Source of the DNA: Rathayibacter sp. VKM Ac-2760
GTDB taxonomy: Bacteria > Actinomycetota > Actinomycetes > Actinomycetales > Microbacteriaceae
Length of the DNA: 64,000 bases
Assembly: GCF_009834185.1 (NCBI RefSeq)
Contig: NZ_CP047173.1
Coordinates: 3,100,001 to 3,164,000, forward strand
Reading direction: 5' to 3'
Part shown: piece after piece, positions 47,986 to 56,738 of the stretch
Position numbering within the stretch: the stretch's first letter is position 1
Layout of the letters: each line of letters begins with the position of its first letter
Notes under the pieces: model-generated
The model's database searches: none
Told to the model about the DNA's origin: nothing
What the model saw: only the letters and a program-made list of their open reading frames with translations
Translations under genes and position numbers: made by a program

Positions 47986-50860
47986 ATGCCGTCCGACGCC
48001 CCGCCGCCGCCGCCCGCCCTCGACCACGAGGTCGCCGCCGCGCTGCTGCGCAAGCGCTACCGGCTGAAGGGGTCGCTCCGCGAGCTGGGCAGCAATCAGG
48101 ACCGCAACGTCCTCGTCGACGCCGGCGAGGAGCGGCTCCTGCTCAAGATCGCCAACCCGGCGACGCCGATCGGGCGGATCGAGGCGCAGACGGCGGCGGT
48201 CGCGCGCCTCGCCGAGAGCCTCGACGGCGTCCGGCTCCCGCGCGTCCGACCCGACCGCAAGGGCCGCCTCCTGCACGAGATCGTCCTCGGCGGCACGACC
48301 GCCGTGGCGCGGCTCCTCGACTTCGTCCCCGGCCGCACGCTCTCGGGCTCCGGCTACCTCTCCCCCGCCGTCGTCCGGGCGATGGGCGACCTCGCCGCCC
48401 GGGTCGACGTCGCGCTCGCCGAGCAGCCGCTCGACGGACTCGAGGACACCGACCAGTGGGATCTGCGCCGCGCGGGCCGGGTCGTCGACGCGCTGATCGG
48501 CCGGCTGCCGCGGAGCGCGGCGCGGGCGGTCCGGACTGCCGTCGACGACGCACTGGCGCTGCTGGATCCGCTCGCCGCCGCGCTCCCGGTGCAGCTCGTG
48601 CACGGCGACCTCACCGACGACAACGTCGTGGTGGCGGAGGGGCCTCTGCCGGACGGCGTGATCGACTTCGGCGACCTCGGCGCGGGCTGGGCGGTCGGCG
48701 AGCTCGCGATCACGCTGTCCTCCCTGCTGCACCATGCGGACGCGGATGCGGCCACGGTGCTCCGCGCCGCCACCGCCTACGACGCCGTGCGCCCGCTCGC
48801 CGACGCCGAGGTCGAGGCGCTGTGGCCGCTCGTGGTGCTCCGCGCCGCGGTGCTCGTCGTGAGCGCCCACGACGTCCTCGCCGGGGATCCGGGCAACGAC
48901 TACGCCCGGGAGAATCTGGAGCACGAGCGGCTGATCCTCGACCGGGCGACCGCCGTGCCGCTGCCGGTGCTGCAGGCGCTGGTCCGGCGCACGCTCGGCC
49001 GGCCGAGCGCCCCGGCCGCCGTCACCACCGCGGTCCCCGTGCTCGGCGGCATCGACGCGGTGGTCGTCGACCTCTCGCCGGAGAGCCCGGCGCTCGACGC
49101 CGGCCGCTGGCTCGAGGACGACGCCGAGCCCGCCTCGCCCGCGCGGCCCTCGCCGGCGGTGCCGGCACCGCGGTGCTCCGCTACGGCGAGCGCCGCCTCA
49201 CCCGCGGCCGCCCACACCGCGCACGAGCCCGAGACGACCGCGCTCGTCACCGATCTCCACCTCGCCGGCCCGACGCGCCTGGTCGCGCCGTTCGACGCGG
49301 AGGTCGGCGGCAGCGGACCCGGCGGAGTCACGCTGCTGGGGACGCCGTCCGGCTGCGGCTCGACGGGGTCGAGGAGCCGCCGGCCCCGGCACGCGGCTCG
49401 CGGCGGGCGAGCCGCTCGGCACCGCGCGCGGGCTCCTCCGCGCCCAGGCCGCGCCGCGCTCCCTCGACGCGGTCGACCTCCCGGCGTTCGCGAGTGCGCG
49501 CTGGGCCGACGCGTGGCTCGACGTCCTCCTCGATCCGACGCCGCTGCTGCTCGGCTGCGCCCTGCCCGTCCCTACGCCGGACCCCGGCGTGCTCGCTCGC
49601 CGCACCGCGCACCTGGCCGAGGCGCAGGAGCACTACTTCGAGAGCCCGCCCACGATGCTGCGCGGCTGGCGCCAGCACCTCGTCGACGACTCCGGCCGCG
49701 CGCACCTCGACGTGCTCAACAACGTCACCTCGATCGGCCACGCCCATCCGCTGCTCGTCGAGCGGGTCGAGCGGCAGTGGCGCCTGCTCAACACCAACTC
49801 CCGCTTCTCCTACCCTGCGATCGGCGAGTTCTGCGAGCGGCTGGCGGCCCTGCTGCCGGACGGGCTCGACACCGTGCTGCTCGTCAACAGCGGCACGGAG
49901 GCGGCCGATCTGGCGCTGCGGATCGCCCGCGCCTGGTCGGGGCGCTACGACGTCCTCGCGGTGCGGGAGGCGTACCACGGCTGGTCGGGCCTGTCCGATG
50001 CGGTGTCCACCTCGGTCGCCGACAACCCCGACGCGCTCGCGACGCGGCCGTCCTGGGTGCACACCCTGGACGCTCCGAACAGCTACCGCGGCACGCACCG
50101 CGGGCCCGAGGCGCACCGCTACGCACCGGAGGCGGTCGCCCGGATCGAGGAGCTGGCCGCGGCCGGCACTCCCCCTGGCGGCTTCATCGCCGAGACCTTC
50201 TACGGCAACGCCGGCGGCATCCCGCTGCCCGACGGCTATCTCGCCGCCGTCTACCCGGCCGTCCGCGCGCTCGGCGGACTCTGCATCGCCGACGAGGTGC
50301 AGGTCGGCTACGGCCGGCTCGGCGACTGGTTCTGGGGCTTCGAGCAGCAGGGCGTCGTGCCCGACGTCGTCGCCGTCGCGAAGGCGATGGGCAACGGCCA
50401 TCCGCTCGGAGCGGTCGTGACGACCCGGGCGATCGCCGACCGCTACCGCTCGCAGGGCTCGTTCTTCTCCTCGGCGGGCGGCAGCCCCGTCAGCTCCGTG
50501 GTGGGGACGACGGTGCTCGACGTGCTCGCGGGCGAGCAGCTGCAGGAGAACGCGCGGACCACGGGCGCGCACCTGCGCCGCCGGCTCGAGGAGCTCGCCG
50601 AGCGCCACCCGCTGATCGGCGCCGTGCACGGCAGCGGGCTGTACCTCGGCCTCGAGCTGGTCCGCGACCGCGAGTCGCTCGAGCCGGCGACCGCGGAGAC
50701 GCGCGCGATCTGCGAGCGCCTCCGCGAGCGCGGGGTGATCGTGCAGCCCACCTCCGACCGCCAGTGCGTGCTGAAGATCAAGCCGCCGCTCTGCTTCACC
50801 GTCGAGAGCGCCGACTTCTTCGCCGACCAGCTCGACGAGGTGCTGACGACGGGCTGGTGA
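47986..50860 (+). pseudogene. Aminoglycoside-phosphotransferase-like / M23-like / class III aminotransferase fusion, frameshifted
   Basis: ATG at 47986 follows ACAGGAG. The first part (to about 49130) is an APH-type kinase with VQLVHGDLTDDNVVV (catalytic loop) and VIDFGDLGAGW (metal-binding DFG-like). A middle domain of about 150 residues is broken by four indels: missing bases near 49136, 49204 (two), 49340 and 49386. The frame path is 1-3-1-3-2, and each step restores fitting protein (GGAGTAVLRYGERRLTR; AAHTAHEPETTALVTDLHLA; GDAVRLRLDGVEEPPAP; GTRLAAGEPLGTARGLLRAQ). The last part from 49589 is a complete aminotransferase domain. Such three-part fusions of about 960-1000 residues occur in actinobacteria; they are thought to act on phosphorylated amines. 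As written the gene is non-functional; consensus error in GC runs is an alternative. Confidence 0.75.
49589..50860 (+). CDS. Class III aminotransferase domain (3' part of the frameshifted fusion)
   Basis: This 423-residue open frame is uninterrupted from GTG at 49589. It shows the fold-type I PLP enzyme features HLDVLNNVTSIGHAHPLLVE, LLVNSGTEAADLALRIAR (phosphate contact), LCIADEVQVGYGRLGDWFWG, and the PLP-lysine segment VVAVAKAMGNGHPLGAVV. The sequence resembles the AGXT2-like phospho-lyase group and 4-aminobutyrate transaminases. It could be made on its own if initiation occurs at 49589, but no strong ribosome site is seen there, so it is best read as part of the larger broken gene. Confidence 0.75.
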   Translation: MLARRTAHLAEAQEHYFESPPTMLRGWRQHLVDDSGRAHLDVLNNVTSIGHAHPLLVERVERQWRLLNTNSRFSYPAIGEFCERLAALLPDGLDTVLLVNSGTEAADLALRIARAWSGRYDVLAVREAYHGWSGLSDAVSTSVADNPDALATRPSWVHTLDAPNSYRGTHRGPEAHRYAPEAVARIEELAAAGTPPGGFIAETFYGNAGGIPLPDGYLAAVYPAVRALGGLCIADEVQVGYGRLGDWFWGFEQQGVVPDVVAVAKAMGNGHPLGAVVTTRAIADRYRSQGSFFSSAGGSPVSSVVGTTVLDVLAGEQLQENARTTGAHLRRRLEELAERHPLIGAVHGSGLYLGLELVRDRESLEPATAETRAICERLRERGVIVQPTSDRQCVLKIKPPLCFTVESADFFADQLDEVLTTGW

Positions 50861-50872
50861 GCGGGCGCCGCC

Positions 50873-51628
50873 TCACGCCCGCGCCCCGCCCGCCAGCACC
50901 CGCCGCACGATGCTGCGCTCGCACAGCGTCCACGTCGTCGTCACCGTCAGGTAGAGCGTCGCGGCGAGCGGGACGAACGCCGCGAACAGCACCGTGAGGA
51001 ACGGCATCCAGCTGAGCACCCCCGTCAGCTGCGCCACGGCCCCGGGCGTCCCCTCCGGCACCGGGGTCAGCGCCGCCTGGCGCAGCGCGACCCGGCGCGC
51101 CAGCCAGGAGACGAGCGCGATCACCCCGAGGAGCACCGCGAAGACGCCGAGCTGCGCGGGCTCGCCGCCGCCGAGCGCCGCCACGAACGACCGCCCGAGC
51201 GGCACGTCGAGCAGCCGCGCGTCGAGCAGCGCGTTGCCGTGACCGGCGATGTCCGGGTGCACGAACAGCCCGTAGAGGAGCGACAGCACGGGCGCCTGCA
51301 GCAGCACCGGGAGGCAGCCCGCGAGCGGCGAGGCCTTCTCGTCGGCGTAGAGCTTCATGGTGGCGCGCTGCAGCGCCTCCGGGTTCTTCGAGTGCTTCCG
51401 CTGCAGCTCGCGCAGCAGCGGGGCGAGGCGGCGGCGGGTGATCTCGGCCCGGCCCTGCGAGATCCCGACCGGGATCAGCAGCACGCGGACGAGGAGGGTC
51501 ACCAGCACGATCGCGGCGGCGGCCGAGGCGCCGCCCGCGAGCGGCTCGAGGGCGGCGGCGAGGCCGGTGACGAGGTGGGAGGCGGCGTCGAGCGCCGCCG
51601 CGAGGGGCGGGAGGTCGTAGAGGTTCAA
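50873..51628 (-). CDS. yidC: YidC/Oxa1-family membrane insertase, likely second copy
   Basis: The 251-residue protein has five hydrophobic helices. YidC marks are VLVTLLVRVLLIPVGISQGR with the conserved Arg in the groove, LLRELQRKHSKNPEALQRAT (cytoplasmic helical hairpin), LPVLLQAPVLSLLYGLFVHP, and the C-terminal helices near FLTVLFAAFVPLAATLYLTV. It lacks the housekeeping context (rnpA, jag, rpmH), so it is a paralogue that may insert a subset of proteins. The start is an unusual TTG at 51628, with AGGA about 9 bases ahead. Confidence 0.9.
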   Translation of the reverse strand: MNLYDLPPLAAALDAASHLVTGLAAALEPLAGGASAAAAIVLVTLLVRVLLIPVGISQGRAEITRRRLAPLLRELQRKHSKNPEALQRATMKLYADEKASPLAGCLPVLLQAPVLSLLYGLFVHPDIAGHGNALLDARLLDVPLGRSFVAALGGGEPAQLGVFAVLLGVIALVSWLARRVALRQAALTPVPEGTPGAVAQLTGVLSWMPFLTVLFAAFVPLAATLYLTVTTTWTLCERSIVRRVLAGGARA

Positions 51629-51642
51629 GGGAGTCCTGTCGT

Positions 51643-51680
51643 CGGGAGGTGAGCGCGATCGCGAACGGTCGCGCCTCCCG
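51643..51680 (-). terminator. Hairpin between the DUF6412-type gene and yidC
   Basis: Arms CGGGAG/CTCCCG plus inner GCGCGA/TCGCGC form a two-part stem around a 10-nt loop. It sits between two minus-strand genes, 15 bases upstream of the yidC TTG start. It could be an attenuator or could mask the ribosome site. There is no T run. Confidence 0.45.
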
Positions 51681-51695
51681 AGGCAGAGCTCCGGG

Positions 51696-51989
51696 CTACG
51701 CGACCAGTCCCGGCAGGCCCGGTGCCCGCGAGCGCACGCGACCCGCGGTGCGCGGGTGCTGCGGCGAGGGCTGCGCGGCGAGGCCGAGCCGGTGCTCCCG
51801 GGCCCTGCGCCCGATCGACAGCACGGGCCGGCGAGCGCCGACGGCGAGGTAGCGCGCCCCGAGGACGAGCGCGGCGACGGCGGTCGTGGTGACGACCAGC
51901 ACGACCGCGGCGTCGGGACTCGACACGAGCGCGAGCAGCAGGAGCGTCCCGCTCAGCAGAGCGAGGAGCTGCTCGAGGTGCGCGCGCAC
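51696..51989 (-). CDS. DUF6412-type small membrane protein
   Basis: The 97-residue product has two hydrophobic segments (LLALLSGTLLLLALVSSPDA, VVLVVTTTAVAALVLGARYL) and a basic tail with Pro/Gly (APGLPGLVA at the end). Small proteins of this kind precede YidC paralogues in Microbacteriaceae, and the family name is assigned from that pattern. No function is known. A hairpin lies between this gene and yidC. Confidence 0.7.
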   Translation of the reverse strand: MRAHLEQLLALLSGTLLLLALVSSPDAAVVLVVTTTAVAALVLGARYLAVGARRPVLSIGRRAREHRLGLAAQPSPQHPRTAGRVRSRAPGLPGLVA

Positions 51990-52106
51990 GGGAGTCCTTC
52001 CGACCCGACCAGGCTAGCGTCCCGGACGGCGCCCGCCAGGGTAGGGCCCGCGCCCGCGCTCGGCCAGCGGTCGCCGTGCCGAGCCGGGGCCGACGATAAT
52101 CGGGGC

Positions 52107-52604
52107 ATGCGTGAAGACGACGATGTCGATCTGGTGATCGACGCGTGGGCCGACGCCCTGCCCGATCTCGACTTCGCCCCGCTCGACGTCCTCTCCCGCC
52201 TGCGCCGGCTCAGCCCCCGCGTGCAGGAGGTGCGGCGCCTGTCCTTCGCGGCCGGCGAGCTCGCCCCGTGGGAGTTCGAGCTCCTCTCGCTGCTGCGTCA
52301 GCACGAGGCCGGCACGATGACCCCGTCCGTGCTGTCGACGCGCCTGGGCATCTCCAGCGGCAACCTCGCCAGCCGCGTCGACCGGCTCGGCGCCCGCGGC
52401 CTCGTCGTCCGGGAGCAGAACGCCGCCGACTCGCGCAGCAAGATCGTCTCGCTCACCCCGCGCGGCACCAAGCGCGTCGACGACGCGATGCGGCACCTCG
52501 TCGCCGCCGAGGGCGAGGTCCTCGCCGATCTCGACTCCCGCCAGATCTCCGTGCTGATCGAGTGCCTGCGCACCATCAGCGCGACGCTCGACCGCCTCGA
52601 CTGA
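52107..52604 (+). CDS. MarR-family transcriptional regulator
   Basis: The 165-residue dimeric winged-helix repressor has an N-terminal acidic helix, then WEFELLSLLRQHEAGTMTPS, the recognition helix region STRLGISSGNLASRVDRLGA and the wing GLVVREQNAADSRSKIVSLT, with the Asp-x-Arg pair (ADSRS) typical of MarR. A C-terminal helix EVLADLDSRQISVLIECLRT makes the dimer interface. The response regulator follows after 38 bases on the same strand, so a shared operon is likely. Confidence 0.92.
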   Translation: MREDDDVDLVIDAWADALPDLDFAPLDVLSRLRRLSPRVQEVRRLSFAAGELAPWEFELLSLLRQHEAGTMTPSVLSTRLGISSGNLASRVDRLGARGLVVREQNAADSRSKIVSLTPRGTKRVDDAMRHLVAAEGEVLADLDSRQISVLIECLRTISATLDRLD

Positions 52605-52642
52605 CGCGTGCGCACGGCGCCGCACCGGCGATACTCGAAGCG

Positions 52643-53314
52643 ATGCGGATTCTGGTGGTCGACGACGAGGCGGTCTTCGCCGACGGCGTCCGCCGCGGTC
52701 TCGAGGCCGAGGGCTTCTCCGTCGACGTCGCGCACGACGGCGTGGACGGACTGTGGCGGGCGAGGGAGGTCGTCTACGACGCGATCGTGCTCGACCTGAT
52801 GATGCCCGGCCTCAGCGGCTCCGCCCTCTGCCGCACCCTCCGCGACGAGGGCGACTGGACCCCGGTGCTGATGCTCACCGCGAAGGACGGCGACCGCGAC
52901 CAGATCGAGGGACTCGACGCCGGCGCCGACGACTACGTGGTGAAGCCGCTGGAGTACTCGGTGCTGGTCGCGCGCCTGCGCGCGCTGGTGCGGCGCGGGC
53001 GGCCGGAGCGGCCGGTGGCGCACCGCCTCGGCGATCTGCTGATCGACCCCGCCGTCCGCGAGGTGCACCGCGGCGACCAGCTGATCCGGCTGACCTCGCG
53101 CGAGTTCGCCGTCGTCGACTTCCTCGCCCGGAACCGCGATCGGGTGGTCTCCAAGCGCGAGATCCTCGAGGGGGTCTGGGACGACGCCTTCGACGGCGAC
53201 CTCAACATCGTCGAGGTCTACGTGGCGCGGCTGCGCGCGAAGCTCGACCGGCCGTTCGGGACGGAGTCGATCACGACCCTCCGCGGCGCCGGCTACCGGC
53301 TGGGCGAGGGCTGA
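52643..53314 (+). CDS. OmpR-family response regulator (second system)
   Basis: The 223-residue protein has a receiver domain with the acidic pair DDE at residues 7-9, D51 in AIVLDLMMPGLSG and K101 in VVKPLEYS. A winged-helix effector domain follows (LTSREFAVVDFLARNRDRVV, IVEVYVARLRAKLDRPFG, LRGAGYRLGEG). It is followed after one base by its histidine kinase gene. Confidence 0.95.
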   Translation: MRILVVDDEAVFADGVRRGLEAEGFSVDVAHDGVDGLWRAREVVYDAIVLDLMMPGLSGSALCRTLRDEGDWTPVLMLTAKDGDRDQIEGLDAGADDYVVKPLEYSVLVARLRALVRRGRPERPVAHRLGDLLIDPAVREVHRGDQLIRLTSREFAVVDFLARNRDRVVSKREILEGVWDDAFDGDLNIVEVYVARLRAKLDRPFGTESITTLRGAGYRLGEG

Positions 53315-53315
53315 G

Positions 53316-54653
53316 GTGAGCAGCCGCCCTGCCTGGAGCATCCGCGTCCGGCTGACCGCGCTGGTCTCGAGCGCGATCCTCGCGGTGCTGATCGCGGGCT
53401 CCGTCGCCTTCGCCGCCCTCCTGCACGGCTCGCTGGTCGACGCGGAGGCCTTCACCGCGAACCAGCAGGCGCGCCAGATCGCGACCGACACCGAGAGCGC
53501 CGGACGGCTGCCGCCGTTCAACACCGACGAGGTCGTCATCCAGCTGCAGCGCGAGGGAGCGGTCGTCGCGGTCGCCGACGACGACTTCGTCTACACGGTC
53601 CCGCTGCCCGTCTCGGACGCGCCCGGGATCACCGCGATCAACGGCGTCCGCTTCGTCGTCGGCTCCGAGGACGTCCAGCTCGGCGGCGACCCCCGCGAGA
53701 CCGTCGTCGTCGCGCGCACCCTCGCCGGAGCGGACGACGCCGTGGCCTCGGCGCTGCGGCTGCTCGCGATCGCCGTCCCGCTGGTCACGGCCGTCGTCGG
53801 GGGGCTGGTCTGGTTCGTCGTCGGCCGCTCGCTCCGACCAGTCGAGCGGATCCGCGCCGACGTCGAGGCCATCGAGGCGGCCGACCTGGAGCGGCGGGTG
53901 CTGGAGCCGGCCGGCCGCGACGAGATCGCCCGGCTCGCCCGCACGATGAACGGACTGCTCGGCCGGCTGGAGCGCTCGCAGGCGGCGCAGCGCCGCTTCG
54001 TCTCCCACGCCTCGCACGAGCTCCGCTCCCCCGTCGCCGCGATCCGCCAGCACGCCCAGGTCGCGCTGCGGCACCCGGAGGCGGTCCCGCTCGCCGATCT
54101 CGCCCGCGTCGTCGAGGACGAGGGCGAGCGGATGCAGACCCTGGTCTCGAGCCTGCTGCTGCTCGCGCGGGTCGACGAGCGCGAGGTCCCGGCCCAGGAG
54201 GACGTCGACCTCGACGACCTCGTGCTCGCCGAGGCCGCCCGGCTCCGGGCGCTGGGGGTCGTGGTCCGCACCGACGCCGTCGGGCCCGTCCAGGTGCACG
54301 GCGTCCTCCTGCTCCTGCAGAGCGCCGTCCGCAACGCGGCCGAGAACGCGCGACGCCACGCGACGAGCGTCGTCGCCTTCACCGTGGAGCGCGAGGACGG
54401 GGCGGCCGTCCTCCGCGTCGACGACGACGGGCCGGGCGTGCCGGCCGCGGATCGCGAGCGCGTCTTCCTCCGCTTCGAGCGCCGAGACGACGCCCGCGCG
54501 CGCGACACCGGCGGCTCCGGACTCGGGCTCGCGATCGTCGCCGAGGCGGCGCGGTCCGCCGGCGGCAGCGCGCGCCTGCTCGACTCCCCGCTGGGCGGTG
54601 CGCGGCTCGAGATCCGCCTCCCGGAGCGGAACGCAGAGCAGAGCATCGGCTGA
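53316..54653 (+). CDS. Sensor histidine kinase (second system)
   Basis: The 445-residue kinase has a membrane helix at residues 13-36, an extracytoplasmic sensor region of about 110 residues (40-145), a second helix at 148-170 and a HAMP domain (RSLRPVERIRADVEAIE). The H-box is RFVSHASHELRSPVAAIRQH, with H234. The ATPase part has RNAAENARRHATSVV, VDDDGPGVP and GSGLGLAIVAEAARSAGG. The sensor region has no recognised domain. GTG start directly after the response-regulator stop. Confidence 0.93.
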   Translation: MSSRPAWSIRVRLTALVSSAILAVLIAGSVAFAALLHGSLVDAEAFTANQQARQIATDTESAGRLPPFNTDEVVIQLQREGAVVAVADDDFVYTVPLPVSDAPGITAINGVRFVVGSEDVQLGGDPRETVVVARTLAGADDAVASALRLLAIAVPLVTAVVGGLVWFVVGRSLRPVERIRADVEAIEAADLERRVLEPAGRDEIARLARTMNGLLGRLERSQAAQRRFVSHASHELRSPVAAIRQHAQVALRHPEAVPLADLARVVEDEGERMQTLVSSLLLLARVDEREVPAQEDVDLDDLVLAEAARLRALGVVVRTDAVGPVQVHGVLLLLQSAVRNAAENARRHATSVVAFTVEREDGAAVLRVDDDGPGVPAADRERVFLRFERRDDARARDTGGSGLGLAIVAEAARSAGGSARLLDSPLGGARLEIRLPERNAEQSIG

Positions 54654-54670
54654 GCAGGGGTCTCGTCCAC

Positions 54671-54681
54671 CATCGGCGATG
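54671..54681. promoter_or_regulatory. Possible operator: palindrome similar to 3195-3205
   Basis: CATCGGCGATG lies 18 bases after the kinase stop and about 80 bases before the next start. The surrounding bases match the site at 3195 at 17 of 21 positions, in inverted orientation. A regulatory role is only suggested. Confidence 0.25.
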
Positions 54682-54760
54682 ACGACGGCTCCCGGCTGAG
54701 GTTCTGCCGCCGCCGGTCCCGTTCAGGCTGGCGAAAGCCTCCGCCGGTCACGCTGGTCGG

Positions 54761-55576
54761 GTGGAACTGCCTGCCTACCTCCTCGTCCTCTGGCGCTTCA
54801 AGCTGCTCGTCGTCGCGAGTGCCGTGCTCGCGGTGATCGTCGCCACCGCCGTGCACTTCTCGGTCACCGACGAGGGGCTCACCCTGCGCGGCGACCGCGA
54901 GCACAGCGCCGCCGTGACCGTGCTGCTGGGTGGCGGCCCGAAGAACCCGTACGCCGCCCAGATCCCGGGTGTCGAGCGCGTCCCGGGAGTGGAGGAGGAC
55001 CAGATCGCCGATCTGAGCAATACCGCGGTGATCTACGCCTACCTCGCCAGCGGCGAGGCGGTGCGCTCCGCCGTCGTCGCGCAGGCCGGTCCGCTCCGCG
55101 AGGGTGACAGCGTCGGCGCCGTCCGCCGGACCACCCAGCCGCGCGGCGACGAGTCCAACGGCGGCCGCTTCACGCTGCCCTTCCTCTCGGTCGTCGGCAC
55201 CTCGTTCGAGCCCGACCGCGCCGTCGAGCTCTCCCGCGCCGCGACGACGGCCCTGCTCGACCGGATCGCGCAGGAGCAGGACGCGCAGGGCGTCCCGGAG
55301 GCGATCCGGGTCACGCTGACCGTGACCGACGAGGGCGAGGCCGTCCCCGGCCCGCTGGGCACGGTCGCCGTCCCGATCGCCGCGACGGGGCTGGCCACGT
55401 TCCTGATCGCCGTCCTCGGGATCCTCCTCGGGGACGGGATCCGGCGGCGGCGCTCATCCGCTCCCCCGGTGCGCCGCCGCTCGTGGCCGGAGGAGCCCGA
55501 CCTCGCCGCCGAGATCGAGTCCGCCCTCGCCGCCGAGAACCGGACCGAGAGGCAGGACACCGTGTCCCGTCATTGA
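54761..55576 (+). CDS. Chain-length-determinant-like membrane protein
   Basis: The 271-residue protein has an N-terminal helix (YLLVLWRFKLLVVASAVLAV, beginning PAYLLVLWR as in YveK/Wzz proteins) and an outside domain of about 180 residues. A second helix lies near 205-228 (GTVAVPIAATGLATFLIAVL), followed by a short cytoplasmic tail. This fits polysaccharide co-polymerases, which set glycan chain length, but the usual Pro-rich segment before TM2 is not clear. It lies 107 bases after the two-component kinase. GTG start. Confidence 0.65.
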   Translation: MELPAYLLVLWRFKLLVVASAVLAVIVATAVHFSVTDEGLTLRGDREHSAAVTVLLGGGPKNPYAAQIPGVERVPGVEEDQIADLSNTAVIYAYLASGEAVRSAVVAQAGPLREGDSVGAVRRTTQPRGDESNGGRFTLPFLSVVGTSFEPDRAVELSRAATTALLDRIAQEQDAQGVPEAIRVTLTVTDEGEAVPGPLGTVAVPIAATGLATFLIAVLGILLGDGIRRRRSSAPPVRRRSWPEEPDLAAEIESALAAENRTERQDTVSRH

Positions 55577-55691
55577 CTACCTCCGCTCACCTGGGAGGTC
55601 AACCCCGTTCGGGAACACCGCCGCGGTCGTAGCGTGAATCCGCACGGTCGAGGCGCCAGCCCCCCGCGCACCACGAACGCGAAAGAGCACC

Positions 55692-55910
55692 ATGACCCAG
55701 ATCCCCGCTTTTCAACCCGCGCGATGGAGCCGGAACGGAATCAGGATCGTCGTCGTTCCCGGGGCGGAGCTGCCCCGCTTCCGACTCGAGATCGATCCGA
55801 CCCTCCCCGCCGCCGCCACCGCCTTCACCGGCCCGTTCTCCTCCGTCCTGGACGCGGAGCGCGCCGCCGAGGCGATCGCCTCCTCAGGGCAGCACAGACT
55901 GTCCGCCTGA
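55692..55910 (+). CDS. Small hypothetical protein
   Basis: This 72-residue frame starts with ATG at 55692, preceded by GAAAGAG. The product is mixed alpha/beta-like, with strands such as GIRIVVVPGAELPRFRLEID and a C-terminal helix (VLDAERAAEAIASSGQ). It has the look of a small soluble protein; no family was recognised. Confidence 0.6.
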   Translation: MTQIPAFQPARWSRNGIRIVVVPGAELPRFRLEIDPTLPAAATAFTGPFSSVLDAERAAEAIASSGQHRLSA

Positions 55911-55943
55911 CCCCGTCGGCCGGAATGCTCGGCGGGCCCGGCC

Positions 55944-56684
55944 TCAGTCGGCGAGCGCGTCGAGCGGACCCGTCGGCAGGGCGATCCAGCCCTCGGCCCG
56001 CGCCGCCTCCCTCAGCTCCTCCGGAACCGGGAGCGTCGACCCGAGCGCGTGCGCGCGGGCGTTCAGAGCCGCGACGACCGCGTCGAAGGCGTCGTCCGAG
56101 CGCGCCATCAGCGCCGCGGCCGCCTCGGGCAGCACGAGCCACGGCGCCGCCCGGCGGAGCGCGCCCACGGCGAGCGCCACCGCCTCCGGCCGCGTCTTGT
56201 AGCCGGTCGTGTCCACTCCCCAGAGCCGCAGCGCCGCCGCGGGGTAGGCCTCGACGAGCCGCCCGCCGCCCGAGCGGTCGACCTCCTCGCCGGCCGCCGC
56301 GAAGGCGTCCAGCAGCTCGGCGCAGCGCATCGCCGTCATGCCGAGCCGGTCGGTGGAGACGCTGAGCGGCCAGCGGCCCGTCACCTCGCGCGCGGCGCGG
56401 TCGGTCTCGCGGTAGGCCAGTCGCCGCCGCCAGTCGCGGCCGGCGAGGGTGCGTGGAGCGATCTCGCGGCGGGTGTGCGCCGAGACGAACGCGGCGAACT
56501 CGAGCGGCCAGCCGAACGCGCAGTCGATGCCGATCGTCGCCGCCTCCCGCGAGGTCGCCACGATGTCGTCGTCGGAGGCGCCCAGCACCAGCGAGCGGAC
56601 GACCGCCCCGCCGCCGGTCCACTCCAGCGCGGCGAGCGCCGTCTTCGCGGGCTCCGCGGCGAGGTCGACCCCGATCGTGAGCAT
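55944..56684 (-). CDS. DUF429-family protein
   Basis: The 246-residue protein opens with LTIGVDLAAEPAKTALAALE and IGIDCAFGWPLEFAAFVSAH, the two Asp-containing strands of the RNase H-like DUF429 fold. RETDRAAREVTGRWPLSVST and LVEAYPAAALRLWGV follow, as does a second acidic helix, SDDAFDAVVAALNARA. The arrangement suggests a nuclease- or hydrolase-like active site; no activity has been assigned to the family. It converges with the small gene at 55692. Confidence 0.85.
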   Translation of the reverse strand: MLTIGVDLAAEPAKTALAALEWTGGGAVVRSLVLGASDDDIVATSREAATIGIDCAFGWPLEFAAFVSAHTRREIAPRTLAGRDWRRRLAYRETDRAAREVTGRWPLSVSTDRLGMTAMRCAELLDAFAAAGEEVDRSGGGRLVEAYPAAALRLWGVDTTGYKTRPEAVALAVGALRRAAPWLVLPEAAAALMARSDDAFDAVVAALNARAHALGSTLPVPEELREAARAEGWIALPTGPLDALAD

Positions 56685-56738
56685 CCCGCCAGGCTATCGG
56701 CCGCGCGCGCCGGGACCGCCGCTCGGTACGCTCGGGCG

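Noticed and set aside
47950..50997. A single 1015-codon open frame covering the kinase and aminotransferase region
   Set aside because: After about 49130 this frame mostly gives Arg/Ala/Pro-rich nonsense, whereas other frames give the real middle and aminotransferase domains. The open frame is a product of GC bias.
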